Assembly: GCA_009911365.1 (NCBI GenBank)
Contig: QXXF01000007.1
Span: 108,644 to 172,643 of the forward strand
Direction of reading: 5' to 3'
Source: Clostridiales bacterium
GTDB taxonomy: Bacteria; Bacillota; Clostridia; Peptostreptococcales; Anaerovoracaceae
DNA length: 64,000 bases
Shown piece after piece: positions 10,334-19,151 of this stretch (position 1 is its first letter; each line of letters opens with the position of its first letter). A program made the position numbers and the translations under genes. Under the pieces are notes generated by a model, which searched no databases, was not told where the DNA came from, and was given only the letters and a program-made list of their open reading frames with translations.

Positions 10334-10368
10334 ATGAGATTGTCAGCACCACATGCCGACAATCTCAT
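10334..10368. terminator. Bidirectional stem-loop between dapA and amidase gene
   Basis: ATGAGATTGTC (10334-10344) and GACAATCTCAT (10358-10368) form a perfect 11-bp stem, extended by a further GCA/TGC pairing inside one mismatch. On the minus strand it is followed by TTTTGCTTTTT, a reasonable U-tract, so it most likely ends the amidase transcript; on the plus side it could also end asd-dapA, with a weaker tail. The rest of the roughly 200-base gap holds nothing recognisable. Confidence 0.7.
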
Positions 10369-10469
10369 AAAATTTCATTGATTCAACTATCTCTCAAATG
10401 TTCTTAAGACGCTCTTCTGAACGTTCTAACGCTTGCATGAGAAGCCTCCCATTTCATGCGTGTCTTTGC

Positions 10470-12104
10470 TTATTTTGTTTTTTTCATCGTGTAACCACTG
10501 TAATTGCTATAATAGTTTTTTCCATTTACAGTCCTGTACACCCGCATTTTATAATAGTAGGCTTTCTTTGACTTTAATTTTTTATTCACATAGCTGCGCC
10601 TGTTGCTTTTCAGTGTGGCGATTTTTTTATATTTGCCGTTTTTGGTCGTGGCTCTGTAAACTACGTAACGAGTCGCACCAGCTACTTTGTTCCACTTCAC
10701 TGTGACCCGTTTCTTTCCCGCAGTGCTGCTGACAGACGGGGTGGCCGGCTTTGTTTTACAGGATTTAATGGCAGTGTATCCACTGTATTTTTTCTTGGTC
10801 CCAGCCTGCCGGTATGCCCGAATCTTGTAATAATACGTCTTTCCACAAGTCAGGCTTGTGTTTTTCCAGCTAGTGGTGTTCGCATTTTTGATGATCTTCA
10901 CTCGAGAATACGTGCCGTTTTTGCTGGTGGCCCGATAGATGAAATACCCTTGGGCGTTGGCGGATTTTCTCCATTTTAAAGTCAGTGCGTTGTATGCGGT
11001 GTTGGAAACCGTGAAACTCCCTGGCTTAGAAGGCGCCACAACGGAACCCGTCTTGGAAAGTCCATAATAAGCCGCAATGACATCCGCTTCCGCCTTTGCC
11101 ATGGCCTTCAAGTTTTCGTCCTCTGATAGCCATTTCGCAGCGGCTAAATTGGTGTGGAAAGAGTGTTCCAGGATCATGCCTTTGGTACCTACAGCCTTTG
11201 CGCCTCGAAGCACGCCGTAATATTCTGTCTTCTTGTCGCTGTTCAATTTTTGCCATACCTTGTAATCCTGTTTCGTGCCCATAGTCTTTTGGATCGCTTG
11301 ACCTAAGGATTTTGCCAATGAATCGCTTGTGTTTCCCTTTTGGGTAATCACCAGTGGATAATCCGTTGTTTTAGAACTAGTAGCATTGGAATGCAGTGAC
11401 AGAAACAGATCATATCCCTTGGAAGCTGTCCCCCGGTTATATACGGCCATGTCCTTGGACTGCGCCGCACGGGTCGTGGCTACCGCTACATTCTGATATT
11501 TTTCTAACTCTTCTTTTAGATACAGATGAAGCGGCCAGGTCATCTGAGATTCATAATACGAACTGAGCACAGGACTCTTGTTGACCTTGCCATAGTGCCC
11601 CGCGTCCAGCATGATAAACAGGTATTCACTGCTCTTATGGAATTTAGCTTTTACTGTGGTCGTTTCCTCGGTCGGTTCAAACGTATACGTGTAACCGGTG
11701 ACTCCCACGGATTTTCCATTAATCAGCAGATCCGTGACCCCATAACCTTTGTCCGGGGTAATGGTGACCGTTATCAGTTCACCCTGCTTGATCTGATCTT
11801 CGGTAATCGAATCTTTATCAACGGTAACCGTACCGCCTGTTGCCTGTGTCACTTTGATCTGAAACGTTTTCGACTTTGACGGTTCGTCCGGTGATACGTT
11901 CTCACCAGGCTGCTGCCCCTGATCTTCCAAAACTGTGGCTATAGGCGTTTTCGCCACGCTGGATACGCTGAAAGTCCTAGCCGCGTTCCCGTCTGTCACC
12001 TGCGTGCCGCTTTCTGCTGCGAAAACGCCGGGGGCAAAGGAAAACATGCCCGCCAGAACTACGACTGCGATCAAACTACTGAATATCCTGTTTCGTCTCT
12101 TCAT
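10470..12104 (-). CDS. Secreted N-acetylmuramoyl-L-alanine amidase with FnIII domains
   Basis: Predicted to cleave peptidoglycan between N-acetylmuramic acid and the stem peptide, outside the cell. A signal peptide ends near residue 29 (VFAAES). Next comes an InlB-B-repeat-like module (about 80-150; TGGTVTVDKDSI, PDKGYGVTDLLING), then a zinc amidase_3 domain (about 155-350) with ligands in LDAGHYG, LSLHSN and the catalytic glutamate in LEHSFHTN. Two fibronectin type III-like repeats fill the C-terminus. GGAGG lies close before the ATG. It lies 15 bases after its paralog, so the pair is a tandem duplication in one operon. Target (growth, division, spore or defence) is unknown. Confidence 0.88.
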   Translation of the reverse strand: MKRRNRIFSSLIAVVVLAGMFSFAPGVFAAESGTQVTDGNAARTFSVSSVAKTPIATVLEDQGQQPGENVSPDEPSKSKTFQIKVTQATGGTVTVDKDSITEDQIKQGELITVTITPDKGYGVTDLLINGKSVGVTGYTYTFEPTEETTTVKAKFHKSSEYLFIMLDAGHYGKVNKSPVLSSYYESQMTWPLHLYLKEELEKYQNVAVATTRAAQSKDMAVYNRGTASKGYDLFLSLHSNATSSKTTDYPLVITQKGNTSDSLAKSLGQAIQKTMGTKQDYKVWQKLNSDKKTEYYGVLRGAKAVGTKGMILEHSFHTNLAAAKWLSEDENLKAMAKAEADVIAAYYGLSKTGSVVAPSKPGSFTVSNTAYNALTLKWRKSANAQGYFIYRATSKNGTYSRVKIIKNANTTSWKNTSLTCGKTYYYKIRAYRQAGTKKKYSGYTAIKSCKTKPATPSVSSTAGKKRVTVKWNKVAGATRYVVYRATTKNGKYKKIATLKSNRRSYVNKKLKSKKAYYYKMRVYRTVNGKNYYSNYSGYTMKKTK

Positions 12105-12119
12105 GATACCTCCATCCTT

Positions 12120-13949
12120 TTACGCTGCTTTTGTATATCCTTTCAAGTAGATCCAGTAGCCGTTGGTTTTCAGCTGGCCCCACTTGCCGTCTTTGGTCTT
12201 TGCCTTTAGCTGGTATGTTTTGTTCTTCTTTGCTTTTCCCATGCTCTTTGAACTAGTGGTGTAACTTTTTCTCATGTTCAAGCCCTTTACCTTCACTTTC
12301 ACTTTTTTTGATGATTTCACAGTTTTGGTGGAAGTGGCCTTTTTGGCTGTCGAACTGCTGGATACGACCTTTGTGTAGCCCTTCAGATAAATCCAGTAAC
12401 CGTTGGTTTTCAGCTGACCCCACTTGCCATCTTTGGTCTTTGCCTTTAGCTGGTATGTTTTGTTCTTCTTTGCTTTTCCCATGCTCTTTGAACTGGTGGT
12501 GTAACTCTTTCTCATGTTCAGACCAGTAATAATGACCTTCACCTTTTGAGATGACTTCACGGTCTTGGAAGAAGTGGGCTTTGTCGCAGCTGTCACTTTG
12601 TTGACCGCTGGAATGGAAACCTTGATCGTATCTGCGTCATCCTTGCCGTTATCTTCTGCTTTTGATAACCCATAATGCTCTGCCAAGACCTGGGCCTCCT
12701 TTTGCGCCATCTTTTTTAAATTGGAATTGTTGAACAGCCATTTGGTAGCCACCAGGTTTGTATGGAAAGAATGCTCGATGATCATGCCCTTGGTCCCCAC
12801 TGCTTTTGAACCTCTCAGCACACCATAATACTCAGTCTTACCATCGCTGTTGAGCCGCTGCCAGACTTTGTAGCCCTGTTTGGTTCCCATGGTGTCCTGA
12901 ATGGTCTTTCCCAAACTTTTCGCCAAGCTGTCGCCTGTTTTACCCTTCTGAGTGATGATCAGCGGATAGTCTGTTGACCGGGCGGAAGACGAGTTGGAAT
13001 GCAGGGACAAGAACAGATCATATCCTTTGGAAACAGTCCCTCTGGTGTAAACGTTCATATCTTTTGCCTGGCTCGCACGGGTTACGCCCACAGAAAACCC
13101 GTTATAATCCTCCAACGCTGCTTTTAAATGATTGTGAAGGGACCAAGTCATTCTAGACTCATAATACGCGGAATAAACCGGGCTTCTATTGTAATTTCCA
13201 AAATGGCCCGCGTCCAGCATGATTTTCACCTGCTTGGAAAAAACCGCCTTTACGGTATGAGCCTCTGTGACATTAGAAAAGGTGTATGTATATGGCGCGC
13301 CGACTGACTCGCCGTCTACCAGCAAATCAGACAAATAATAGCCACTTTTTGCCTTTGCTTTAATGGTCATCTCTTCATTTTCCAAAACACTGGCGCTTGC
13401 CGTGATGCTTCCCTTGGAAGAGCTGTTAACAGAAGTAGCGATCCTGTATGTCTTCAATTTTTCAAACACAGCTGTCACCTGGGTGTCGCCCTCTGGAGAA
13501 AAGGTGCCTGTGACTGTTTCATAAGGCTTTTCTGCTTCTAACGTCTTCCCACCGATCTGAATGGACGTGATTTTGTATCCTTCTGCTGGTACTGCCGTAT
13601 AAGTGACAGTCTCATTTTCCGCAGCTTTTGTTTTGTCCGTTTGGATCGTTCCGCCCGCCTCTGGCTGGATCACGGTGATCTGATATTCCAGGTGTTTTTC
13701 TTCTACGGAATCTTCCGTTCCAGGCGACTCCTTTGAGCCCTCTGGTTCCTTTACTTCATCTGTCTCGTCACGTTCTTCTGTTTGCTCTGTCTGATCCGAA
13801 GCCGCTTCCTGCTGGCTGCTCTGGAGCGCTTTTGTCCCCGCCTGTTCATCAGCTTCTCTGGCAAAGGCCGTTGGCGCGAAAGAAAAAACGTTCACTGCCA
13901 GACAAGCCGCCACAAGAACACTGATTGCTTTACTCTTGCTTTTCATCAT
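12120..13949 (-). CDS. Secreted N-acetylmuramoyl-L-alanine amidase with two SH3-like repeats
   Basis: Paralog of the next gene. After a signal peptide (SFAPTAFA) comes an acidic Glu/Ser/Thr-rich stretch, two InlB-B-repeat-like modules, an amidase_3 domain (LDAGHFG, LSLHSN, IEHSFHTN; about 240-435) and two nearly identical bacterial SH3-like repeats starting GLNMRKSYTTSSK. I start at ATG 13949, not at the upstream in-frame ATG 14042: AGAGG precedes 13949, a signal peptide then begins at once, and the promoter lies inside the longer frame. That gives 609 residues. SH3-type ends replace the FnIII domains of the partner, so the two enzymes may bind different wall sites. Confidence 0.88.
   Translation of the reverse strand: MMKSKSKAISVLVAACLAVNVFSFAPTAFAREADEQAGTKALQSSQQEAASDQTEQTEERDETDEVKEPEGSKESPGTEDSVEEKHLEYQITVIQPEAGGTIQTDKTKAAENETVTYTAVPAEGYKITSIQIGGKTLEAEKPYETVTGTFSPEGDTQVTAVFEKLKTYRIATSVNSSSKGSITASASVLENEEMTIKAKAKSGYYLSDLLVDGESVGAPYTYTFSNVTEAHTVKAVFSKQVKIMLDAGHFGNYNRSPVYSAYYESRMTWSLHNHLKAALEDYNGFSVGVTRASQAKDMNVYTRGTVSKGYDLFLSLHSNSSSARSTDYPLIITQKGKTGDSLAKSLGKTIQDTMGTKQGYKVWQRLNSDGKTEYYGVLRGSKAVGTKGMIIEHSFHTNLVATKWLFNNSNLKKMAQKEAQVLAEHYGLSKAEDNGKDDADTIKVSIPAVNKVTAATKPTSSKTVKSSQKVKVIITGLNMRKSYTTSSKSMGKAKKNKTYQLKAKTKDGKWGQLKTNGYWIYLKGYTKVVSSSSTAKKATSTKTVKSSKKVKVKVKGLNMRKSYTTSSKSMGKAKKNKTYQLKAKTKDGKWGQLKTNGYWIYLKGYTKAA
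12130..12530 (-). repeat. Intragenic tandem repeat, 240-base period
   Basis: Two copies, about 12130-12290 and 12370-12530, are offset by exactly 240 bases and nearly identical, including identical stretches from CTTTAGCTGGTATG to CATGCTCTTTGAACT. They encode the two SH3-like modules (80-residue period). The close match at DNA level, third bases included, indicates recent duplication or gene conversion. Confidence 0.9.
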
Positions 13950-14004
13950 TATGCCTACCTCTTGTACGATCTTTTTTCCTATAATTGCATACAATTCTTT
14001 GGCT

Positions 14005-14033
14005 ATTATATCGCTGAAATTTGTTGGTTTCAA
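14005..14033 (-). promoter_or_regulatory. Promoter of the amidase pair
   Basis: TTGAAA (14028-14033) and TATAAT (14005-14010), spaced 17, read leftward about 55 bases from the chosen amidase start. Its position inside the longer open frame argues against a start at 14042. Confidence 0.75.
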
Positions 14034-14213
14034 GTTTTTCACAGAAACTTCATATTAAAAAATAGTATTTTCTTCGACAATTTCCGCTGTTTTTTTGCGG
14101 GTCAAGAGGGAGACGCAAGATGTTGTATGTGGCCGCTTGATACTGGAAGAAAGTGTTATTCTTATATTTTTTGAACCCTTGACAGTGATCATTTGTTTTC
14201 CTAGCACAAAAAA

Positions 14214-14233
14214 GAGGATAGTTTCCTATCCCC
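14214..14233 (-). terminator. rpmF terminator
   Basis: On the minus strand GGGGATAG-GAAA-CTATCCTC followed by six T: a compact stem capped by a GAAA tetraloop, about 25 bases after the rpmF stop. A textbook intrinsic terminator. Confidence 0.85.
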
Positions 14234-14258
14234 TTTGTGATCTTTATGTCGATATGCG

Positions 14259-14441
14259 TTAAGCCTCGGAAGCAACAACTTCCTTGCCGTTGTAGTAATT
14301 GCAATTTGGGCAAACTCTATGCGGAAGCTTTGGCTCATGGCACTGTGGACAGATAGAAAGTCCCGGTGCCGTCTTTTTCATGTTTTGCGCTCTTCTCTTG
14401 TCTCTTCTGGCTTTCGACGTTTTCCTCTTAGGTACTGCCAT
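14259..14441 (-). CDS. rpmF: Ribosomal protein bL32
   Basis: A 60-residue large-subunit protein with the basic N-terminus [17 protein letters not shown] and a zinc ribbon made of CPQC and CPNC. This is the zinc-binding form, so a C-minus paralog could exist elsewhere. AAGGAGGTG precedes the ATG. In many bacteria rpmF follows a yceD (DUF177) gene; here it directly follows ackA with no yceD, and has its own strong promoter. Confidence 0.97.
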   Translation of the reverse strand: MAVPKRKTSKARRDKRRAQNMKKTAPGLSICPQCHEPKLPHRVCPNCNYYNGKEVVASEA

Positions 14442-14494
14442 TTTCTACACCTCCTTTTTTGCTCATTTGTGTAAATAAGTTTTACAACTTCTCA

Positions 14495-14523
14495 ATTATA
14501 TAGTTACTTGGACAAAATGTCAA
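14495..14523 (-). promoter_or_regulatory. rpmF promoter, full consensus
   Basis: TTGACA (14518-14523), 17-base spacer, TATAAT (14495-14500): a perfect sigma-A match starting 5 bases past the ackA stop, as expected for a highly expressed ribosomal protein gene. Confidence 0.88.
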
Positions 14524-14527
14524 CCAA

Positions 14528-15721
14528 TTATTTGCAGAGTCTGTAAGTATCTCTGGCGATCATCAGCTCTTCGTTTGTCGGGATCAGGATGACCTTGACT
14601 TTGGAGTCGTCTCTGGAAATGATCATTTCCTTTCCTCTTACTTTGTTTTTAACCAAGTCTAGCTTGATTCCCAAGTTACCCATGTCATTACAGATGATGT
14701 CTCTCATGGAAATATCATTTTCACCTACGCCCGCAGTGAATACGATTGCGTCTACCCCGTTCATCTCCGCGATGTACGCACCAATGTAGGAACGAACTTT
14801 GTGCGCGAAGATCTTGATAGCTAGCAGCGCCCTTTCATTTCCTTCCTCAGCAGCGGCTTCCAGATCCCGGAAATCGCTGGACACGCCGGAGATCCCAAGA
14901 ACCCCGGATTTTTTGTTGAGGATCTCATTCGCTTCTCCCTGTGCCAGACCTTCTTTTTCTCTGATGTACGTAACAATGGCAGGGTCAATGTCACCGCTCC
15001 TGGTACCCATGACCAATCCCTCCAGCGGAGTGAAGCCCATGGAAGTGTCCAGGCACACGCCTCTTTTGATCGCAGATACGGAAGCTCCATTGCCCAGATG
15101 GCAAGTGATGATCTTCAGGTCATTGATATTTACGTTTAAGATGTCAGAAGCTCTTTCCGCCACGTATTTGTGACTGGTCCCGTGGAAACCATATCTTCTG
15201 ATTCCGTATTTTTCATAATATTCATACGGAATCGCATAAATATAAGATTCAGGAGGCATAGTCTGATGGAACGCGGTATCGAACACAGCTACCATCGGTG
15301 TATTTGGCATCAATTCCTGGCATGCTGCGATACCTAAAAGATTTGGCGGATTGTGAAGCGGGGCTAATTCCACGCACTCTTCCAACGCGGCTAATACTGA
15401 ATCGTTAATCACTACGGAATCCGCGTATTTTTCTCCCGCATGCACGACTCTGTGTCCAACCGCTCCAATTTCGCTCATTTCTTTAACCACACCATGATCC
15501 GTGTCAACAATAGCATCCAGCACATGACCGATCGCGTCTTTGTGGTTTTCCATCGGCGTCACCAGCTTGAACTTGTCCATGCCGATCTTTTCATGAGTGA
15601 TGACAGACCCTTCCATTCCAATTCTCTCTACGAGGCCTTTTGCTTCCAATACTTCGTTTGTCATATCCAGTACTTGGTATTTCAGCGAAGAACTACCGCA
15701 GTTAATAACTAAAACTTTCAT
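14528..15721 (-). CDS. ackA: Acetate kinase
   Basis: Converts acetyl phosphate and ADP to acetate and ATP, a main energy-conserving step of fermentation. Residues 1-20 contain the phosphate-binding [28 protein letters not shown] and TCHLGNGAS are the family signatures, with the late adenosine loop [12 protein letters not shown]. At 397 residues it is full length, with GGAGG before the ATG. No phosphotransacetylase gene is beside it, so pta must lie elsewhere or be replaced. It has its own promoter with a palindrome in the leader. Confidence 0.97.
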   Translation of the reverse strand: MKVLVINCGSSSLKYQVLDMTNEVLEAKGLVERIGMEGSVITHEKIGMDKFKLVTPMENHKDAIGHVLDAIVDTDHGVVKEMSEIGAVGHRVVHAGEKYADSVVINDSVLAALEECVELAPLHNPPNLLGIAACQELMPNTPMVAVFDTAFHQTMPPESYIYAIPYEYYEKYGIRRYGFHGTSHKYVAERASDILNVNINDLKIITCHLGNGASVSAIKRGVCLDTSMGFTPLEGLVMGTRSGDIDPAIVTYIREKEGLAQGEANEILNKKSGVLGISGVSSDFRDLEAAAEEGNERALLAIKIFAHKVRSYIGAYIAEMNGVDAIVFTAGVGENDISMRDIICNDMGNLGIKLDLVKNKVRGKEMIISRDDSKVKVILIPTNEELMIARDTYRLCK

Positions 15722-15803
15722 TCAAATATCCTCCATCCTGTGATTAATAAAAAAGCGTCAATATCATGTGATGATATTTTCTGTATTATAAACAGCACAC
15801 TCT

Positions 15804-15832
15804 ATTATAGCCTTCTTTTCGATGATTTTCAA
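15804..15832 (-). promoter_or_regulatory. ackA promoter
   Basis: TTGAAA (15827-15832), 17-base spacer, TATAAT (15804-15809). The leader carries an inverted repeat AATATCAT-GTG-ATGATATT at 15760-15778, roughly 20-40 bases past the predicted start, a candidate operator. Confidence 0.75.
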
Positions 15833-15843
15833 GGGATTTGTCC

Positions 15844-17007
15844 TTATTTTCCCACCTCGATATATGGACGCTTCACCTGATCGCACTGCTCATACAGATC
15901 ATGCCCCGTCAGCAGGTTGTAAATGTCTCCTGACAGGGTATCATATGATAAAAGATCAGGCAAATGCGCTTCCTTGTTGATGTTGGTGATGATAGGAATC
16001 CCGCTCTTTTTTTTTGCCTCGCGCAGCAGCCTTGTGCCCTTTTCCCCCGCGGCTAAAACTCTGGCATAAAAAACAGGCTCGAACGCTGTCAGCCCCATGA
16101 GCAGCTGACACAAAATCCGCCGGATCCTGGCCTTTGGATAGCGCTTGGAAGAAACGGCTTCTACTAACTCTTCTAGGGAACCGCTGGTTCTGATCTGTTT
16201 TTTCAATTTGTGCTCTAGCCCCTCTCCCACGGAAAAGATTTTAGCCAGTTCCGCTTCCCTACAGCGAAGGACCGCACTTCGAACCAGCTGAAAATAGCCG
16301 GATGTGTCACCTGCTTTTGGCAGTGCCGCTTTGACCGGAGGCGGCACATAATCCATACGTCGCTGCTTGTCCATCTGCCTGCGAATCGCCATGGCGCTGG
16401 CGATTTTTCCTACTGGTCGTTGGTCAAAATACCCCGGACCCTTCCTGTTTACCATAATCGGAATTATGGAGCTATCTAGTGTTTTCAACTGTTTCAAATA
16501 TTCTATGGCCAGGATGTTGTTAGGAGACAGAGAGAGCTCTGCTGCCCTTTTCCCCAGCATTCGTTCCACAGTTTTTTCCCGGGCCTTTGGATAAGAATCG
16601 CCGTTCCCGAGAAATTCTTTCAGGGTCTGCTGGTACTCTGAAGGGGCTTTTGCTAAAAGCTCTGCGATAGCATCCAGTTCCTCCAGCGTCCCCTGCTCGC
16701 CACCAAAGCCTAAATGCGTGACGCATCCCAATCCGGACAGGATCCCCACGCCGCCTTTTGCGAAATGTTCCGCACTGTTCACAGCAAAAGCAAAAGGTAG
16801 CTCCAGCACCAGATCCACTCCGCACTGGACCGCTAGTCTGCTTCTGGTCCACTTGTCCATCATGGCAGGCTCACCCCTCTGGGTAAAATTCCCGCTCATG
16901 ACCGCTACTGCCGCATCAGCCCCCGCTCGCTTGACGCATTCTTCCAAATGATATAGATGTCCGTTATGAAACGGATTGTATTCTGCTATGATCCCTAATA
17001 CATTCAT
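15844..17007 (-). CDS. tmcAL: tRNA(Met) cytidine acetate ligase TmcAL
   Basis: A nucleotidyltransferase-fold enzyme (formerly YlbM) that uses acetate and ATP to acetylate the wobble cytidine of elongator tRNA-Met. The N-terminus IIAEYNPFHNGHLYH carries the HxGH-type motif, and AVMSGNFTQRGEPA and LSPNNILAIEYL follow as in the family. I choose ATG 17007 over the frame's GTG at 17025: the family begins MNVLGIIAEYN, and the ylbJ stop (17015) lies just before, allowing coupled translation. This gives 387 residues. It neighbours ackA, which produces its substrate, though they have separate promoters. Confidence 0.9.
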   Translation of the reverse strand: MNVLGIIAEYNPFHNGHLYHLEECVKRAGADAAVAVMSGNFTQRGEPAMMDKWTRSRLAVQCGVDLVLELPFAFAVNSAEHFAKGGVGILSGLGCVTHLGFGGEQGTLEELDAIAELLAKAPSEYQQTLKEFLGNGDSYPKAREKTVERMLGKRAAELSLSPNNILAIEYLKQLKTLDSSIIPIMVNRKGPGYFDQRPVGKIASAMAIRRQMDKQRRMDYVPPPVKAALPKAGDTSGYFQLVRSAVLRCREAELAKIFSVGEGLEHKLKKQIRTSGSLEELVEAVSSKRYPKARIRRILCQLLMGLTAFEPVFYARVLAAGEKGTRLLREAKKKSGIPIITNINKEAHLPDLLSYDTLSGDIYNLLTGHDLYEQCDQVKRPYIEVGK

Positions 17008-17014
17008 GTACCTA

Positions 17015-17932
17015 TCATAACACACACATGGTCAGAAGAAAAGCGATGATTCCTGCGAACAGGCTGTGGGTCAGTTTTGTGAGAAGAAAGTAAGGGATCC
17101 CGACTCCCGCTCCAGAGAGCATGCTCATGGATTGGCCGATAATGGAAAGCCCGCCCCACGATAATACCACTGTGGAAAGCACGCATTTCCAACTTAGAGA
17201 CAGTCCCGCACATTCTGATAACGCACCGCAGCCCACAGTCATTTCAAAGAATCCCTTTGCTAGTGCTTTCAGAGCCGGCGACTGAATCCAGCTGAATGCG
17301 CCGCCCAAATGAAGCAGATCTGTCAGGAACATGAATAGAACGATATAGGCTAGGATGATGGCCAGGGATTTAAAGGCGGAAATAATGGCTTCTGTAAACA
17401 GTTCCAGCAAATCCTGATTTTTTTTAGGACCTTGTGATGCCGTGGCCCGCTCCTTTGGAAAAAAGCAGGAGTACAAAATCCCATTAAGAACCGCGCCCAG
17501 ATAATGCGCTGCGGCAATGAGGAGTCCCGCACCCGCTGAACCCAGCATGCCCGCACCTACGGCTCCCACCATGAAAGTAGGCCCTGAAGTGCTGCAAAAA
17601 CTGATGAGCCGTTTTGCTTCCATCTGAGAGATTTGTTTTTCCTTCCGCATATCACCGATGATCCTGGCTCCCATTGGGTAGCCGGAAACCACGCTCATGA
17701 CAAAGGGAAACAGGCTTGGCCGCAGCAGTCTCACTGCGCCTATATTGTTCAAAAAGTTAGCGCAGATGAAAAAAGGAAGCAAGGCAGGCAGTACGCTGGA
17801 AGCCCATAGGGAAATCCCCTTTTGCGCAGAATAAAGAGCAACTGAGGGAAATAACACCATAAAAACACAAAACGCCCCGGCTCCTGTTCCCGCTATAATA
17901 TAATTTCTTTTTTTATACAATAAAATATCCAT
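17015..17932 (-). CDS. ylbJ: Sporulation integral membrane protein YlbJ
   Basis: A 305-residue polytopic protein with about eight hydrophobic segments and the nucleoside-recognition/gate-type fold signature (LLPFFICANFL, SGYPMGA, STSGPTFMVG). YlbJ is required for spore cortex formation in Bacillus. Neighbours coaD, rsmD and tmcAL (ylbM) match the Bacillus ylb cluster, supporting the name. No clear ribosome-binding site precedes ATG 17930-17932; instead the start codon lies in one arm of a 12-bp inverted repeat. The gene is shorter than Bacillus YlbJ as I recall it. Confidence 0.85.
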   Translation of the reverse strand: MDILLYKKRNYIIAGTGAGAFCVFMVLFPSVALYSAQKGISLWASSVLPALLPFFICANFLNNIGAVRLLRPSLFPFVMSVVSGYPMGARIIGDMRKEKQISQMEAKRLISFCSTSGPTFMVGAVGAGMLGSAGAGLLIAAAHYLGAVLNGILYSCFFPKERATASQGPKKNQDLLELFTEAIISAFKSLAIILAYIVLFMFLTDLLHLGGAFSWIQSPALKALAKGFFEMTVGCGALSECAGLSLSWKCVLSTVVLSWGGLSIIGQSMSMLSGAGVGIPYFLLTKLTHSLFAGIIAFLLTMCVL

Positions 17933-17962
17933 GATTCATGGTATTCTATAAATCATGGATAT
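17925..17962. repeat. 12-bp inverted repeat over the ylbJ start codon
   Basis: ATATCCATGATT (17925-17936) and AATCATGGATAT (17951-17962) are perfect inverted copies around a 14-base loop. In the ylbJ mRNA the 3' arm contains the initiating AUG, so it could hide the start, or as DNA could be an operator. Confidence 0.75.
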
Positions 17963-18025
17963 ATGTATCTATTTTTGTCCCATAGGAAACAGATCGCAGA
18001 AAAAACATTCTTTGGCCTTTCTCGA

Positions 18026-18598
18026 TCAGCCATTTTCCTGCTGTCTGGAAGAAGACGCTTCCTGTGGCACACCATCTTCGTTCATCTGAGTGCGGTAAGC
18101 CATGTCCTTGATCTCATCCCGGTTATTGGCAAGCGTAGCGTTGATGTCCGTAAAGGTTTTTTCCAAGGTGCCGAACATATCAGCGAAATACAAGCTGTTG
18201 AGCTGTTCCATCTTTTCCTGAAAATTAAAGAGAATGCTGTCCACATAATCATAAGTACTCATTTTCAGCTGCTTCGCGGTTTCCTCCGTTACCCGCATCA
18301 GCTCGTCCGCCCGCATCTTGGCCTTTACAGTGATGTCATCGTTTTCCACCAGAGCTTCCGCCTGCCTCTTTGCGTCCGCAATGACCGCTTCGTACTCTTT
18401 TTTCGCTTCTGCGATGATTCGTTCCCGTTCGTTTTTGATCCACTGGGCCTGCTGGATTTCATCCGGCAGCTCCAATCTGATTTCTCTTACAATCTCCAAC
18501 AGTTCCTGCGCATCGACCATGATTTTCCCTGTCAATGGAAATCCAGATGCCGTGTCCACGATTTCTTCGATTTCTTCTAGCAGTTCTAATACCTTCAT
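18026..18598 (-). CDS. Coiled-coil protein of the ylb cluster
   Basis: A 190-residue soluble protein dominated by charged heptad-like helices (about 45-165, rich in Glu, Lys, Arg, Ala), resembling DivIVA- or ATP-synthase-b-like coiled coils. Genes of this kind commonly lie between coaD and ylbJ in Clostridia, where they are often loosely called 'ATPase'; no Walker motif is present here. I choose ATG 18598, preceded by GGGAGG at 6 bases, rather than the in-frame start at 18628. The C-terminal 25 residues are Gln/Ser/Glu-rich and probably disordered. Function unknown. Confidence 0.8.
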   Translation of the reverse strand: MKVLELLEEIEEIVDTASGFPLTGKIMVDAQELLEIVREIRLELPDEIQQAQWIKNERERIIAEAKKEYEAVIADAKRQAEALVENDDITVKAKMRADELMRVTEETAKQLKMSTYDYVDSILFNFQEKMEQLNSLYFADMFGTLEKTFTDINATLANNRDEIKDMAYRTQMNEDGVPQEASSSRQQENG

Positions 18599-18608
18599 TA
18601 TATCCTCC

Positions 18609-19094
18609 CTAAGCCTTATTTTTTTCATCCATGTATTCCAAAATGATTTCTGGAACCAACCCGTCTATGCTTCCCCCTAAAGAATGCACTTCTTTGATCA
18701 TGCTGGAACTGAGAAACGAGTAGTTGGGATTCGTCATCAGAAAAACAGTCTCCACATGGCCTTGGTAAAGCCTGGCGTTCATCTGTGCCATCTGGATCTC
18801 ATATTCAAAATCCGTGGTTGCCCGCAGGCCCCGGATCACACTGTCAAAACCGCCTGCGTTCACATAGTCCGCCAGCAGGCCGGAAAAGTGGTCCACTGTG
18901 ACATTAGGAAGGCACTCAGTGGCTTTTCGGATCATTTCTTCCCTCTCTTCTAAGGAAAACATGGATCGTTTTGAAGGATTGACAACGACTCCTATGACCA
19001 GCTCGTCATATAATCTGGCCGCTCTAGTGATGATATCCATATGTCCATTGGTCAAAGGGTCGAATGAGCCAGTGTACAGTGCTTTATTCTTCAT
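18609..19094 (-). CDS. coaD: Phosphopantetheine adenylyltransferase
   Basis: Adenylates 4'-phosphopantetheine to dephospho-CoA, the penultimate step of CoA synthesis. The 161-residue protein starts YTGSFDPLTNGHMDI, the (T/H)xGH nucleotidyltransferase motif, and ends with the LSSSMIKEV region. The next gene's ribosome-binding site lies in its stop region. coaE (final CoA step) and panG-panB-panC (pantothenate) are elsewhere in this window. Confidence 0.96.
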   Translation of the reverse strand: MKNKALYTGSFDPLTNGHMDIITRAARLYDELVIGVVVNPSKRSMFSLEEREEMIRKATECLPNVTVDHFSGLLADYVNAGGFDSVIRGLRATTDFEYEIQMAQMNARLYQGHVETVFLMTNPNYSFLSSSMIKEVHSLGGSIDGLVPEIILEYMDEKNKA

Positions 19095-19151
19095 GTCTTA
19101 ATAAATCCTCCGCCTATTATTTTTTATTGTATCACAATATGACCGTTCCTA

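Noticed and set aside
13950-14042. Longer N-terminus for the second amidase, starting at 14042
   Set aside because: The predicted promoter lies inside that extension and the signal peptide begins at 13949 behind a good ribosome-binding site.
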